64,000 nucleotides of DNA from Chryseobacterium daecheongense (GCA_027920525.1 CP115858.1:496001-560000); one strand, 5' to 3'. Shown: positions 25,497-33,839, counted from the stretch's first letter. The notes: generated by a model not told the origin, from the letters alone. A program made the numbers and translations.

Positions 25497-25513
25497 ATTT
25501 CGAAATTCGAAAT
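25497..25513. repeat. 17-bp inverted repeat, possible operator
   Basis: ATTTCGAA-A-TTCGAAAT is perfectly symmetric and contains TTCGAA twice. It lies 230 bp before the PhoX-like start. Perfect symmetry over 8-nt arms is unusual for AT-rich intergenic DNA, but the function is unknown. Confidence 0.45.
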
Positions 25514-25678
25514 GAACGTGCTATACTTAAAAAGTAATCGTATTAAGTTCAATATTCCACTTATATGGTAATTATCACATAACCACGAATTTCAAATCCT
25601 GCATCATATTTAACACAAACTTAATTCACTTAACATTGGGTTTTTAATTTTGTAACATTGCTGATGCTTTATTTAAAA

Positions 25679-25692
25679 CTCTATTAATAGAG
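25679..25692. promoter_or_regulatory. 14-bp palindrome at the -33 position of the PhoX-like promoter
   Basis: CTCTATTAATAGAG is a perfect palindrome, ending 17 bp before the -7 element at 25710. A regulator bound here would overlap the -33 contact of the sigma factor. Confidence 0.45.
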
Positions 25693-25709
25693 GGCTGGTG
25701 ATAAAAAAA

Positions 25710-25717
25710 TAGTTTTG
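25710..25717 (+). promoter_or_regulatory. -7 promoter element for the PhoX-like gene
   Basis: TAGTTTTG matches TAnnTTTG and lies 25 nt before the ATG at 25743. There is no TTG at the expected -33 distance; instead a palindrome occupies that place, which could mean the promoter depends on an activator. Confidence 0.45.
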
Positions 25718-25742
25718 CAACATCTAATAAATCGAAATTATT

Positions 25743-27890
25743 ATGAAGAAAAAACTACTAACAGTTGCAGCTCTTGCACTCGTATCAGGTTCTGCCCTTC
25801 AGGCACAGACCTTTGTTTTCAATAAAAATGCCTCATGGAGGTATATCGACAACAACCAGGCGCAGGTTACCCAGTGGAAAGATACCAATTTTGATGTTTC
25901 TTCCTGGTCTACAGGAAACGGTCCGTTAGGATATGGTGATCCTGTAACTACCACTATTAATTCAGGTCTTACTGCAGCTTATTTTGCAAAAGACTTTAGT
26001 GTTAATCTTGCTGATCTTTCCGATACTATGGAGTTAGGAGTGATGAGAGATGACGGTATTGTTGTATACCTTAACGGACAGGAAGTGGTAAGGGACAATA
26101 TGCCTACCGGAACTATCGCTTTTAATACACCTTCTGTGACCACAATTGACGGTGCTGCAGAGAATGTGTATAATGTTTTCTCGATTCCAAAATCAAAATT
26201 TGTTAACGGAAACAACAGGATATCCATTGAACTGCACAACAGAAGCGGACAAAGCTCAGACCTGAGAATTGATGCTTATTTAAAAACGGTAAGCGGAACA
26301 ACGAATCCTGTTGGTTGTAATGCGGCTCACATCAGTTGTTTCACTTCTATTGTTCCTACTTCACAAACCAATAAACTGATCATCCCTGCCGAGCATAAAT
26401 ATCAGCTTATTTTAAAAGAAGGAGATGCCTATACACAAGGAGGTGGATTAGTAGGTGGACAGAATGATTTTACCGCTTATGTTGCTAAAAACGCCAGCTC
26501 AACCGATGGTTATCTTTCAGTAAACCATGAAACAAATCCAGGTGGAGTTACGATGGCTGAAATCAATTATAATGCTTCAACGAAGCTTTGGCAGCTGACA
26601 AAATCCAGAGCTGTGGATTTCTCTACACCAAGCCTTGTACAGACGATCAGAAACTGTTCAGGAGGTATTACTCCTTGGGGAACTGTGGTTACAGCTGAAG
26701 AATCTGTAACCTCAAGTGATACCAATGCTGACGGATATAAAGATTATGGTTGGTTGGTAGAAATTGATCCTGCAACGGCTCAGGTAATTTCACAGAATCC
26801 GGACGGTTCTAAAGGGAAATTATGGCAGATGGGTATAATGAATCACGAAAATGTAGTGATCAATAATGCAGGAACGACAGCTTATTATGGTGAGGATGGA
26901 GGAACCCATCTGGTTTATAAATATGTAATGGATACACCCAACAACCTTTCATCAGGTAATCTTTATGTACTGAAACTGGATCAGGGATTAAGCAGTACAG
27001 GAGATCCGGTAGTAAATACAGCAACATGGATCCAGGTACCTAATAAGACAAAAGCAGACCAGAATAATACAAATAACCTGGCTTTTTCATTAGGAGGTAC
27101 AAAATTCAACGGAATAGAAGATGTGGATATCAGCCCATTGGATGGGAAGATTTATTTTACTGCAAAAGGTTTAAATAAAGTATATCGCTTACAGGATAAC
27201 GGAACTACCGCTTCTCAAGTAGAAACATTTGTCGGAGGGCTTTCTACTGTATATTCTTTCAATACGGCACAAGGGATCAAATCAGAAGCATGGGGAGATG
27301 GGAATGACAATCTTACTTTTGATGAACTTGGAAACCTTTGGGTGTTACAGGATGGAGGAAAAAATTATATTTGGGTAGTAGCTCCGGATCACACTCAGGC
27401 GAATCCTAAAGTGAGACTTTTTGCTTCTATGCCGGCAGGTTCTGAGCCTACAGGACTTACCTTTACTCCAGATCATAAATTCGGATTCTTTTCGATTCAG
27501 CATCCGGATGCGACAATCTCTACAGATGTGGATGCCACTGGAAATACAATTGACTACAGAGGAAAATCGGCCACCATTGTTGTCGCTCTTAAAAATAATT
27601 TAGGACAAAACGGTACTTTGGGAACAATTGACGCTAAAACGGAAAGTACAGTTAGTGTAGCTCCAAACCCGACGTCAGGAATTGTGAAGATCAATTCTTC
27701 TAAAGGCTTGAAAGATATTTCTGTAACAGCCTACAGCATGGATGGTAAAATTGTATTCACAAAGAAATTTACAGGCTCTCATACTGCGTTGGATTTAGAC
27801 TTTACATCCCAACTTGAAGCTTCCCGTGTTTTGATCGTAAATATCGAGGCAGAAGGATTCCAGAAAACAGTAAAAGTAATAAAGAAGTAA
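25743..27890 (+). CDS. PhoX-like (DUF839) phosphatase with N-terminal beta-sandwich domain and T9SS sorting tail
   Basis: 715 residues. Signal peptide to about residue 22 (ALQAQ). Residues about 25-180 look like the jelly-roll domain seen before secreted Bacteroidota phosphatases (MRDDGIVVYLNGQEVVRDNMP). The core from about 190 to 630 is DUF839/PhoX: CSGGITPWGTVVTAEE, GWLVEIDP, MNHENVVI, FNGIEDVDISP and a C-terminal SIQHPDA. PhoX enzymes are Ca/Fe-dependent alkaline phosphatases that release phosphate from organic esters. The last ~70 residues (SVAPNPTSGIVKI to KTVKVIKK) are a T9SS sorting domain, so secretion is by T9SS. The TAT signal usual in proteobacterial PhoX is absent. Confidence 0.82.
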   Translation: MKKKLLTVAALALVSGSALQAQTFVFNKNASWRYIDNNQAQVTQWKDTNFDVSSWSTGNGPLGYGDPVTTTINSGLTAAYFAKDFSVNLADLSDTMELGVMRDDGIVVYLNGQEVVRDNMPTGTIAFNTPSVTTIDGAAENVYNVFSIPKSKFVNGNNRISIELHNRSGQSSDLRIDAYLKTVSGTTNPVGCNAAHISCFTSIVPTSQTNKLIIPAEHKYQLILKEGDAYTQGGGLVGGQNDFTAYVAKNASSTDGYLSVNHETNPGGVTMAEINYNASTKLWQLTKSRAVDFSTPSLVQTIRNCSGGITPWGTVVTAEESVTSSDTNADGYKDYGWLVEIDPATAQVISQNPDGSKGKLWQMGIMNHENVVINNAGTTAYYGEDGGTHLVYKYVMDTPNNLSSGNLYVLKLDQGLSSTGDPVVNTATWIQVPNKTKADQNNTNNLAFSLGGTKFNGIEDVDISPLDGKIYFTAKGLNKVYRLQDNGTTASQVETFVGGLSTVYSFNTAQGIKSEAWGDGNDNLTFDELGNLWVLQDGGKNYIWVVAPDHTQANPKVRLFASMPAGSEPTGLTFTPDHKFGFFSIQHPDATISTDVDATGNTIDYRGKSATIVVALKNNLGQNGTLGTIDAKTESTVSVAPNPTSGIVKINSSKGLKDISVTAYSMDGKIVFTKKFTGSHTALDLDFTSQLEASRVLIVNIEAEGFQKTVKVIKK

Positions 27891-27907
27891 TGTATTAATA
27901 TTCAGTT

Positions 27908-27939
27908 GCTGCCGGTAATTCTGTTATCGGCAGCTTTTA
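27908..27939 (+). terminator. Hairpin between PhoX-like and LRR genes
   Basis: GCTGCCG at 27908-27914 pairs with CGGCAGC at 27928-27934, extended by GTAA/TTAT around a 5-nt loop, followed by TTTTA. It is only 8 nt before the LRR gene's ATG, so it may also be part of that gene's leader. Confidence 0.75.
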
Positions 27940-27946
27940 TCTATCT

Positions 27947-28846
27947 ATGAAAAAACTTTCCTTATTGATTATTCTGTTCGCACTGAACTACAGCTATGCA
28001 CAGATTGATCCGGTAAAATATCCTACCTACACGACTATCGAAGATGCTTTAAAAAGTGAAAAGCCGGTATACAGTATGAGTTTCAGAGGTAAAGGTTTAT
28101 TTAATCTTCCTTCTGATATAAGAAAATTTACTTCCCTGTTCTTTCTTAATATCATGGGAAATAATCTGGAAAAGATGGATCCTCAACTATTTGCTTTGAA
28201 GAATCTGGAGATACTGAATGTCAATGAAAACAGCATCAAGTTTATTCCGGATGAAGTAGGAGAGCTTACTCAATTGAAAACCCTTTCAATGAATCTGAAC
28301 AGCCTGACCTCTGTTAATCCCAATATTGCCAGGTTACAGCAATTGAAAGTAATTCATCTCGATGCTAATAATCTGAATGTTTTCCCGGAAGCCTTAACGG
28401 AAATTCCGGCATTGGAGGAAATTAATCTCCAGGATAATCAGATCAGCTTTATTTCCGAACGTCTGAATCAAATTAAAAATTTAAAATACCTGAATCTGGC
28501 AGCGAACCAGATCAATGATCTTGGCAATCTTGAATTTCCCAAGAATCTGAAGTATCTGGAATTACAGCAAAATGCTATTTCCAAACTACCTGAATCCCTT
28601 TTTCAATCAAAAAATCTGGAGTTCCTTAACGTGAGCCAGAATAATATTCAGGAAATTCCGGCAAAAATAAAAGGATTGAAAAATGTGGTAAGTATGAACT
28701 TTGCAAACAATAACTTAAAAGACCTGCCTAAGGATATTTCTCAGCTGAAAAATCTTAAAACATTGATATTAACGGGGAATCCTATGGATAAGGCTACCAT
28801 TGAAAAATATAAGAAATTGCTACCTGATACTCAGATCTATTTCTAA
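27947..28846 (+). CDS. Secreted leucine-rich repeat protein
   Basis: 299 residues. The signal peptide ends in YSYAQ. From about residue 45 to 280 there are roughly ten 22-24-residue leucine-rich repeats of the LxxLxLxxNxIxxLP type (for example LEILNVNENSIKFIP and LKYLNLAANQI). No catalytic or anchoring domain follows, so it is a solenoid binding protein in the periplasm or outside. Its ligand is unknown. It ends 1 bp from the convergent SUI1 gene with no terminator in between. Confidence 0.85.
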   Translation: MKKLSLLIILFALNYSYAQIDPVKYPTYTTIEDALKSEKPVYSMSFRGKGLFNLPSDIRKFTSLFFLNIMGNNLEKMDPQLFALKNLEILNVNENSIKFIPDEVGELTQLKTLSMNLNSLTSVNPNIARLQQLKVIHLDANNLNVFPEALTEIPALEEINLQDNQISFISERLNQIKNLKYLNLAANQINDLGNLEFPKNLKYLELQQNAISKLPESLFQSKNLEFLNVSQNNIQEIPAKIKGLKNVVSMNFANNNLKDLPKDISQLKNLKTLILTGNPMDKATIEKYKKLLPDTQIYF

Positions 28847-28847
28847 G

Positions 28848-29171
28848 CTATCCGCCAACCCTTTTCGTTTTATAGCCCATATCTTTAAGAATCTCCATAA
28901 TCTTATCTCGGTTATCCCCCTGAATAATGATCATCCCATCTTTTTCCGATCCTCCGATCCCTAAAGTGGTTTTGATCTTTTTGGAGATTTTTTTCAAATC
29001 TTCTTCACTTCCTTCCCAGCCTTCAATCACTGTAACGGGTTTTCCATTTCTTCCTTTTTTTTCAAACTTGCATATCAGGGGTTCTTTCTGCTTGAATTTT
29101 TCTTCAGGCATTTCAAAATCCTGCTCTTCATGGTCAGGAAAAAGGTTCTTTAGTTGATCTCGTAAATCCAT
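28848..29171 (-). CDS. SUI1/eIF1-family translation factor homologue (YciH-like)
   Basis: 107 residues. The C-terminal two-thirds form the SUI1 fold: KGRNGKPVTVIEGW, then DLKKISKKIKTTLGIGGSEKDGMIIIQGD, with the conserved GxGGS-K-G loop, ending DKIMEILKDMGYKTKRVGG. Bacterial members are proposed to act on 30S initiation fidelity. A TAATTTTG -7 element ends 4 nt before the ATG, so the mRNA may be leaderless. Convergent with the LRR gene; the stops almost touch. Confidence 0.9.
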   Translation of the reverse strand: MDLRDQLKNLFPDHEEQDFEMPEEKFKQKEPLICKFEKKGRNGKPVTVIEGWEGSEEDLKKISKKIKTTLGIGGSEKDGMIIIQGDNRDKIMEILKDMGYKTKRVGG

Positions 29172-29175
29172 AAAG

Positions 29176-29183
29176 CAAAATTA
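29176..29183 (-). promoter_or_regulatory. -7 element directly before the SUI1 gene
   Basis: TAATTTTG on the minus strand with only four bases (CTTT) between it and the ATG at 29171. If used, transcription begins at or next to the start codon. Confidence 0.5.
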
Positions 29184-29287
29184 AAAATAATAATTAATAC
29201 CTCGCCGCAGATTTTTCATAATCATAAGCAAAAAGTATTCATTCCAATAGTATATGTCGTGAATGCCTATTGATTTAAAGCAAAAAA

Positions 29288-29315
29288 CTTTTGTATTCCA
29301 CATTAAATACAAAGG
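29288..29315. repeat. AT-rich inverted repeat upstream of the gluzincin-like gene
   Basis: TTTGTATT (29290-29297) pairs with AATACAAA (29306-29313) around an 8-nt loop. It lies just before a TATTTTTG (29325-29332) that could be the -7 element of the downstream gene. It may be an operator; there is no T-run to make it a terminator. Confidence 0.35.
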
Positions 29316-29366
29316 CGATTTTTATATTTTTGGAATTCATAAAATACACTCAACTAAAATGAGATC

Positions 29367-30302
29367 ATGAAAATAAAAACAAGGACCATTCTTATAGCAT
29401 TCACTTTAATTTTTGCAGGGGTAAATGCTCAGACAAATTTTTCCACAAATCCTCTGGATGCTGTCTTTGAAACAAGAGATACTGATAAATTCTGGAAAGC
29501 TTTTGATCAGATAGAAACATCAAAGAAAAATCCTTTTGCAGATTATGTAAAAGACGGATCTCCCGGAGTAAAAGGTTTTATGGAATTCAGGATCATCAAT
29601 GCCGATTCTTTATATTCAAAAGTAAAAAAGAAGAGGGAAGATTATTTAAAAAGCCGGAATGTACTGAGTGGGATCAATCAAAAAGAAAAAAGGACAAGGG
29701 CAATTTACAGCGCGTTAAAATATTGGTATCCCGAAGCTAAATTTCCACCCGTATATTTTGTCTATGGAAGATTTAATTCCGGAGGAACGACTTCTAATGA
29801 TGGTATTATAATTGGCACTGAAATGCTTAAAAATCTGGATGGCGTTACGGGGCTTATTGCTCATGAATTGATTCATTTTCAACAAAATATTATGGGAAAT
29901 GACATGCTGCTAAAATATACCTTGCTTGAGGGAGGAGCGGATTTTGTCAGCGAATTGATATCTGGTGAAAATATTAATGTAAAAGCATTTCAATATGGTG
30001 AAGCACATGCTGATCCTTTAAAAAAGGAGTTTGTCGCTTTATTAAAGGGAAACAGTGCTACGGACTGGCTTTATGAAACCAGTAAAAAAGATGACCGTCC
30101 TAATGATTTAGGATATTGGATGGGATATAAAATTTCAGAAGCCTATTTTAATAAACAAACAGATAAGCATAAAGCAATCCATGATATATTGAATATCAAA
30201 GATCCCTTGTTATTTTTGAAAGAAAGCGGTTTTTTAGATCAATACATCAAAGAATACACAAAGAAAGACCACAAAAAGTTTGAAGACTTTTTTAAAGCGT
30301 AA
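29367..30302 (+). CDS. Exported putative zinc metallopeptidase (gluzincin, DUF2268-like)
   Basis: 311 residues with a signal peptide ending in GVNAQ. A HELIH motif (166-170) and an EGGADF segment 18 residues later (Glu188) form the HExxH...E zinc site of gluzincins. GldB-family proteins share this layout but are lipoproteins; no lipobox is seen here. The N-terminal ~130 residues are helical and the region VYFVYGRFNSGGTTSNDGIIIGTE precedes the active site, as in DUF2268. Activity and substrate are untested. It is monocistronic. Confidence 0.75.
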   Translation: MKIKTRTILIAFTLIFAGVNAQTNFSTNPLDAVFETRDTDKFWKAFDQIETSKKNPFADYVKDGSPGVKGFMEFRIINADSLYSKVKKKREDYLKSRNVLSGINQKEKRTRAIYSALKYWYPEAKFPPVYFVYGRFNSGGTTSNDGIIIGTEMLKNLDGVTGLIAHELIHFQQNIMGNDMLLKYTLLEGGADFVSELISGENINVKAFQYGEAHADPLKKEFVALLKGNSATDWLYETSKKDDRPNDLGYWMGYKISEAYFNKQTDKHKAIHDILNIKDPLLFLKESGFLDQYIKEYTKKDHKKFEDFFKA

Positions 30303-30520
30303 ACTGTAAACGTTTGAATATTTGAATTGCTGAAAGTTCATATCATATATGATGCTGTTCCTAGGAATAGAGATTAAGCAGCCACCATTATTATTAATGA
30401 GAATCTTATTGAATTTCAAAATCCGTTACTGTAAAAAAATCCATTGTTTAAAGAGAAAATAAATAAAAGCTTTAATAAAAATTTAAGTCTTTAAAAGGAT
30501 CAGTTTCATTGGAAAATAGG

Positions 30521-30528
30521 TAAATTTG
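30521..30528 (+). promoter_or_regulatory. -7 promoter element for gpmI
   Basis: TAAATTTG matches TAnnTTTG, 20 nt before the ATG. The 220 bp upstream hold no gene; they contain the palindrome ATCATATATGAT at 30342-30353. Confidence 0.5.
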
Positions 30529-30548
30529 TATATTAAAAGTTACAAAAA

Positions 30549-32099
30549 ATGTCGAAAAAAGCAATACTGGCCATACTTGACGGATGGGGACTGGGAAAAA
30601 ATCCTGAAGTTTCAGCACTTGATAAAGCCAATACACCATTTATAGATAGTTGTTTTCATAAATTTCCACACACCACACTTGAAGCGAGCGGTACTGCAGT
30701 AGGTCTTCCTGCAGGGCAGATGGGGAATTCAGAAGTAGGACACATGAATCTTGGAGCAGGAAGAGTGGTTTACCAGAATCTAGTAAAACTGAATATGGCA
30801 GTAGAAAATGGGACCCTCGGGGAGGAAAAAGTTATTCAGGAAGCTTTCGAATATGCTAAAAGGGAAAATAAAAAAGTACATTTTATCGGATTGGTTTCCA
30901 ATGGAGGTGTACATTCCCATATCAATCACTTAAAAGGTCTTTTAACTGCGGCTAAAAATTTCGGATTGAATGAAAATGTTTTTGTCCACGCTTTTACGGA
31001 CGGTAGAGACTGCGATCCGCATTCAGGATTGGGATTCATCAAAGAACTTGATGAACATATGCTTGCTACGACCGGCAAACTGGCAACTATTGTCGGAAGA
31101 TATTACGCCATGGACAGGGATAAGAGATGGGAAAGAGTAAAATTAGCTTATGATGCGCTAACAGAAGGAGTAGGACTTCAGACAACTGATGCATTGGCAG
31201 CAATCCAGCAGTCATATGATAATAATGTTACCGATGAGTTTTTAAAGCCGATTATCCTTATGAATACTACGGAAACAGGTAATGTGGTTCCTGTAGCTAA
31301 AATTGTGGATAATGATGTGGTTATTTGCTTTAACTTCCGTACCGACCGGGGAAGAGAGATCACAGAAGTTCTGTCTCAGAAAGATTTTCCGGAATTCTTT
31401 ATGCGTAAGCTGAATCTGTATTATGTTACCCTTACCAACTATGACAAGACCTTTAATAATGTAAAGGTAGTTTTTGATGAAGAAGTTTTACAGGAAACGA
31501 TGGGGGAAATCATCGAAAAAAATGGTAAAACGCAGATCCGGATTGCAGAAACAGAAAAATATCCTCACGTTACCTTTTTCTTTTCCGGTGGTAGAGAGAA
31601 AGAATTTGTAGGGGAAAAAAGATTGCTTTGTCCAAGCCCTAAAGATGTTCCTACTTATGATCTTAAGCCTGAAATGTCTGCCTATGATATTACCAATGCT
31701 ATTGTTCCGGAACTGGAAAATGAAACTGCTGATTTTGTTTGCCTCAACTTTGCGAATACGGATATGGTAGGACATACCGGAGTATTTGAAGCTGCTGTAA
31801 AAGCTGCTGAAACGGTAGATAAGTGCATTGAGAAAGTGGCTACTACAGCTTATGAACATGGTTATGCCGTCTTTATCCTTGCAGATCACGGGAACTCAGA
31901 TGTCATGATCAATCCTGATGGGACACCAAATACACAGCATTCAACGAATCTGGTACCGCTTATTATAATGGATAAGGACCGTACCTGGAATTTAAAACCG
32001 GGGAAATCCGGAAAACTGGGCGATGTAGCTCCGACTATTTTAAAAATAATGGGAATAGACATTCCGGAAAGTATGACAGGAGATGTTTTAGTAAACTAA
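30549..32099 (+). CDS. gpmI: 2,3-bisphosphoglycerate-independent phosphoglycerate mutase
   Basis: 516 residues, normal length. It begins with the metal-binding ILDGWG (Asp11) and shows the phosphoserine segment GNSEVGHMN (Ser61), HAFTDGRDC, GRYYAMDRDKRW, the C-terminal FANTDMVGHTG and ILADHGNSD. It interconverts 3- and 2-phosphoglycerate in glycolysis and gluconeogenesis, using two Mn ions. Monocistronic, between its own promoter and a terminator. Confidence 0.97.
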   Translation: MSKKAILAILDGWGLGKNPEVSALDKANTPFIDSCFHKFPHTTLEASGTAVGLPAGQMGNSEVGHMNLGAGRVVYQNLVKLNMAVENGTLGEEKVIQEAFEYAKRENKKVHFIGLVSNGGVHSHINHLKGLLTAAKNFGLNENVFVHAFTDGRDCDPHSGLGFIKELDEHMLATTGKLATIVGRYYAMDRDKRWERVKLAYDALTEGVGLQTTDALAAIQQSYDNNVTDEFLKPIILMNTTETGNVVPVAKIVDNDVVICFNFRTDRGREITEVLSQKDFPEFFMRKLNLYYVTLTNYDKTFNNVKVVFDEEVLQETMGEIIEKNGKTQIRIAETEKYPHVTFFFSGGREKEFVGEKRLLCPSPKDVPTYDLKPEMSAYDITNAIVPELENETADFVCLNFANTDMVGHTGVFEAAVKAAETVDKCIEKVATTAYEHGYAVFILADHGNSDVMINPDGTPNTQHSTNLVPLIIMDKDRTWNLKPGKSGKLGDVAPTILKIMGIDIPESMTGDVLVN

Positions 32100-32117
32100 G
32101 ATTACCAATAAAAAATA

Positions 32118-32151
32118 AAAAAATGCCGTTACATTAATAATGGCATTTTTT
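32118..32151 (+). terminator. Terminator of gpmI
   Basis: TGCCGTTA (32124-32131) pairs with TAATGGCA (32138-32145) with one G-T wobble, extended by an A-run before and a T-run after. Confidence 0.8.
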
Positions 32152-32215
32152 ATGATATATGTCATACATATTATGAGAGACATACGTTATTATGCTCTAA
32201 ATAATAAATAAATCC

Positions 32216-32223
32216 TATCTTTG
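32216..32223 (+). promoter_or_regulatory. -7 promoter element for the acyl-ACP desaturase
   Basis: TATCTTTG, a perfect TAnnTTTG, 32 nt before the ATG at 32256. No TTG at the expected -33 position. Confidence 0.5.
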
Positions 32224-32255
32224 TATATTAATTATAATAAATCTAAATAACTGAA

Positions 32256-33233
32256 ATGTATCAAACGCTGGTAAGGAAGGAAGTGATGAGTATTCTAGAA
32301 AAGGAAGTAAGTTCTTTTCTGGAAAAGTTTTTGACGCCAATTGAAAAAATATGGCAACCCTCAGATTACCTTCCGGATCCGTCAAGTGAAAATTTCAAGT
32401 ATGATTTAGAAGAAATTCAGACCTTCGCTCGTGAAATGCCTTATGACCTTTTTGTAACCCTTATCGGTGACTGTATTACAGAAGAGGCTCTACCATCCTA
32501 TGAATCTTGGTTAATGGGTGTAGAAGGTATTGATCAGGAAGAAAAAGTAGGCTGGGCCAATTGGGTAAGATCATGGACAGGTGAAGAAAACAGGCATGGT
32601 GATTTGCTGAATAAATATCTTTATTTATGCGGCAGGGTTAACATGAGAGAAGTAGAGATTACGACTCAGTACCTTATCAGTGACGGTTTCGATCTTGGAA
32701 CAAGTATGGATCCTTACAGAAACTTTGTATATACAAGCTTCCAGGAAACAGCAACTAATATTTCGCATAGAAGGGTAGGAACTTTAGCTAAACAATCAGG
32801 AAACGGAAAATTGGCAAAAATGTGTGGAGTGATTGCAGCAGACGAAGCAAGACACGCTAAAGCATATAAACATTTCGTTGCAAAGATCCTTGAGCTGGAT
32901 CCGTCGGAAATGATCCTGGCATTTGAAGATATGATGCGTAAGAAAATTGTTATGCCGGCTCACTTAATGAGACAGTCAGGACAGAAAGCAGGTGAGTTGT
33001 GGGGACATTTCTCAGATGCCGCACAAAGATGTATGGTGTATACCGGTCAGGATTATATCAATATCATGAAAGATCTGCTTGATGAGTGGAAAATAGAACA
33101 CATCAAAGGTCTTACTGAAAAGGCTGAAAAAGCACAGGAATACCTTATGAAGCTTCCGGCGAGATTACAGAAAATTACAGACAGAGTTTCTACTCCTGAC
33201 TTACAATTCCAGTTCAGTTGGGTGAAAAGTTAG
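32256..33233 (+). CDS. Acyl-[acyl-carrier-protein] desaturase, ferritin-like diiron enzyme
   Basis: 325 residues. Two ExxH diiron motifs are visible: EENRH (Glu111, His114) and DEARH (Glu197, His200), with additional ligands expected at TEEALPSYE (~76) and FQETATNISH (~164). This matches the soluble stearoyl-ACP desaturase family, which introduces a cis double bond into acyl-ACP with O2 and ferredoxin. It fits with membrane-lipid fluidity control. An internal ATG at 32286 is an alternative start. A terminator follows 27 bp after the stop. Confidence 0.92.
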   Translation: MYQTLVRKEVMSILEKEVSSFLEKFLTPIEKIWQPSDYLPDPSSENFKYDLEEIQTFAREMPYDLFVTLIGDCITEEALPSYESWLMGVEGIDQEEKVGWANWVRSWTGEENRHGDLLNKYLYLCGRVNMREVEITTQYLISDGFDLGTSMDPYRNFVYTSFQETATNISHRRVGTLAKQSGNGKLAKMCGVIAADEARHAKAYKHFVAKILELDPSEMILAFEDMMRKKIVMPAHLMRQSGQKAGELWGHFSDAAQRCMVYTGQDYINIMKDLLDEWKIEHIKGLTEKAEKAQEYLMKLPARLQKITDRVSTPDLQFQFSWVKS

Positions 33234-33260
33234 GTATGGAATACTTAAAAAATAAAAGTA

Positions 33261-33290
33261 AGAGTGCCAAGTGTTTTTGGCACTCTTTTT
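33261..33290 (+). terminator. Terminator of the desaturase gene, overlapping the next promoter
   Basis: A 10-bp stem AGAGTGCCAA/TTGGCACTCT (33261-33270, 33277-33286), loop GTGTTT, followed by T5. Its right arm contains the TTG of the next gene's -33 element. Confidence 0.9.
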
Positions 33291-33304
33291 ATTTCTTATC
33301 TTTG
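33277..33304 (+). promoter_or_regulatory. Promoter of the BT0820-like gene (TTG-N17-TATCTTTG)
   Basis: TTG at 33277-33279, 17-nt spacer, TATCTTTG at 33297-33304, and 20 nt to the ATG at 33325. Both elements fit the flavobacterial consensus (TTG, 17-23 nt, TAnnTTTG). Confidence 0.75.
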
Positions 33305-33324
33305 CACAGCTAAAAACGCAGAAA

Positions 33325-33756
33325 ATGTTAAATAATAAAAAAATTGCTGTAGACTTCGACGGAACCATCGTTGACGATGCTTATCCGGGGATCGGAAAAG
33401 CGAAGATCTTTGCATTTGAAACTTTAAGAAAACTTCAATCCGAGGGTTACAGGTTAATTCTTTGGACATACAGACACGGAAAAACATTAGATGAGGCAGT
33501 AGAATTCTGCAAGAAAAACGGAATAGAATTTTATTCTGTAAACGGTAGTTTTGAAGGAGAAGTTTTCGACCCTGAAACACAATCCCGAAAAATTGATGCA
33601 GACTGGTTTATTGATGACAGAAATTTAGGAGGTTTTCCGGGATGGGGAGAAATCTATAATATTATCCACGAAAGGATAGAATTCCGTGTGGAAGGTAAAG
33701 AAGTTTTAGCATACTCCAAACTTAAGAAAGAAAAGAAAAAAGGCCTTTTCTGGTAA
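33325..33756 (+). CDS. BT0820-like HAD-superfamily hydrolase
   Basis: 143 residues from the ATG at 33325. A longer in-frame reading from GTG 33271 would begin inside the upstream terminator and before the promoter, so it is rejected. The HAD motif I is KKIAVDFDGTIVDD near the N-terminus; LILWTYR corresponds to motif II and DADWFIDDRNLGG to motif IV. The cap is minimal. The family is structurally known but its substrate is not; a small-molecule phosphatase is likely. A Lys-rich tail (KKEKKKGLFW) ends the protein. Confidence 0.85.
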   Translation: MLNNKKIAVDFDGTIVDDAYPGIGKAKIFAFETLRKLQSEGYRLILWTYRHGKTLDEAVEFCKKNGIEFYSVNGSFEGEVFDPETQSRKIDADWFIDDRNLGGFPGWGEIYNIIHERIEFRVEGKEVLAYSKLKKEKKKGLFW

Positions 33757-33780
33757 ATTAATAGATATGAGAAGGAGACA

Positions 33781-33839
33781 TTAGAAATTAGATTTTTGCA
33801 TGTCTTTTATTAAGATTAAATCATTAATCTAACTTCTAA
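33781..33839. repeat. Imperfect inverted repeat upstream of map
   Basis: TTAGAAATTAGATT (33781-33794) and AATCTAACTTCTAA (33826-33839) are complementary at 13 of 14 positions, with a 31-nt loop. The word ATCTAA(C) recurs after it up to 33853. It lies 26 bp before the map start. Confidence 0.5.

Larger units (their letters stand above)
25444..25742. other. Intergenic region upstream of the PhoX-like gene
   Basis: 299 bp without a gene. It contains an inverted repeat centred at 25505 (25497-25513), a 14-bp palindrome at 25679-25692 and two TAnnTTTG matches (25645-25652, 25710-25717). No terminator hairpin is evident after the peroxidase gene. Confidence 0.6.

Noticed and set aside
30303..30548. 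Small leftward reading frame overlapping the 3' end of the gluzincin-like gene
   Set aside because: It overlaps the 3' end of the gluzincin-like gene on the opposite strand, and has no promoter or recognisable domain.
33271..33324. GTG-started N-terminal extension of the BT0820-like protein
   Set aside because: It starts inside the preceding terminator and upstream of the promoter -7 element.
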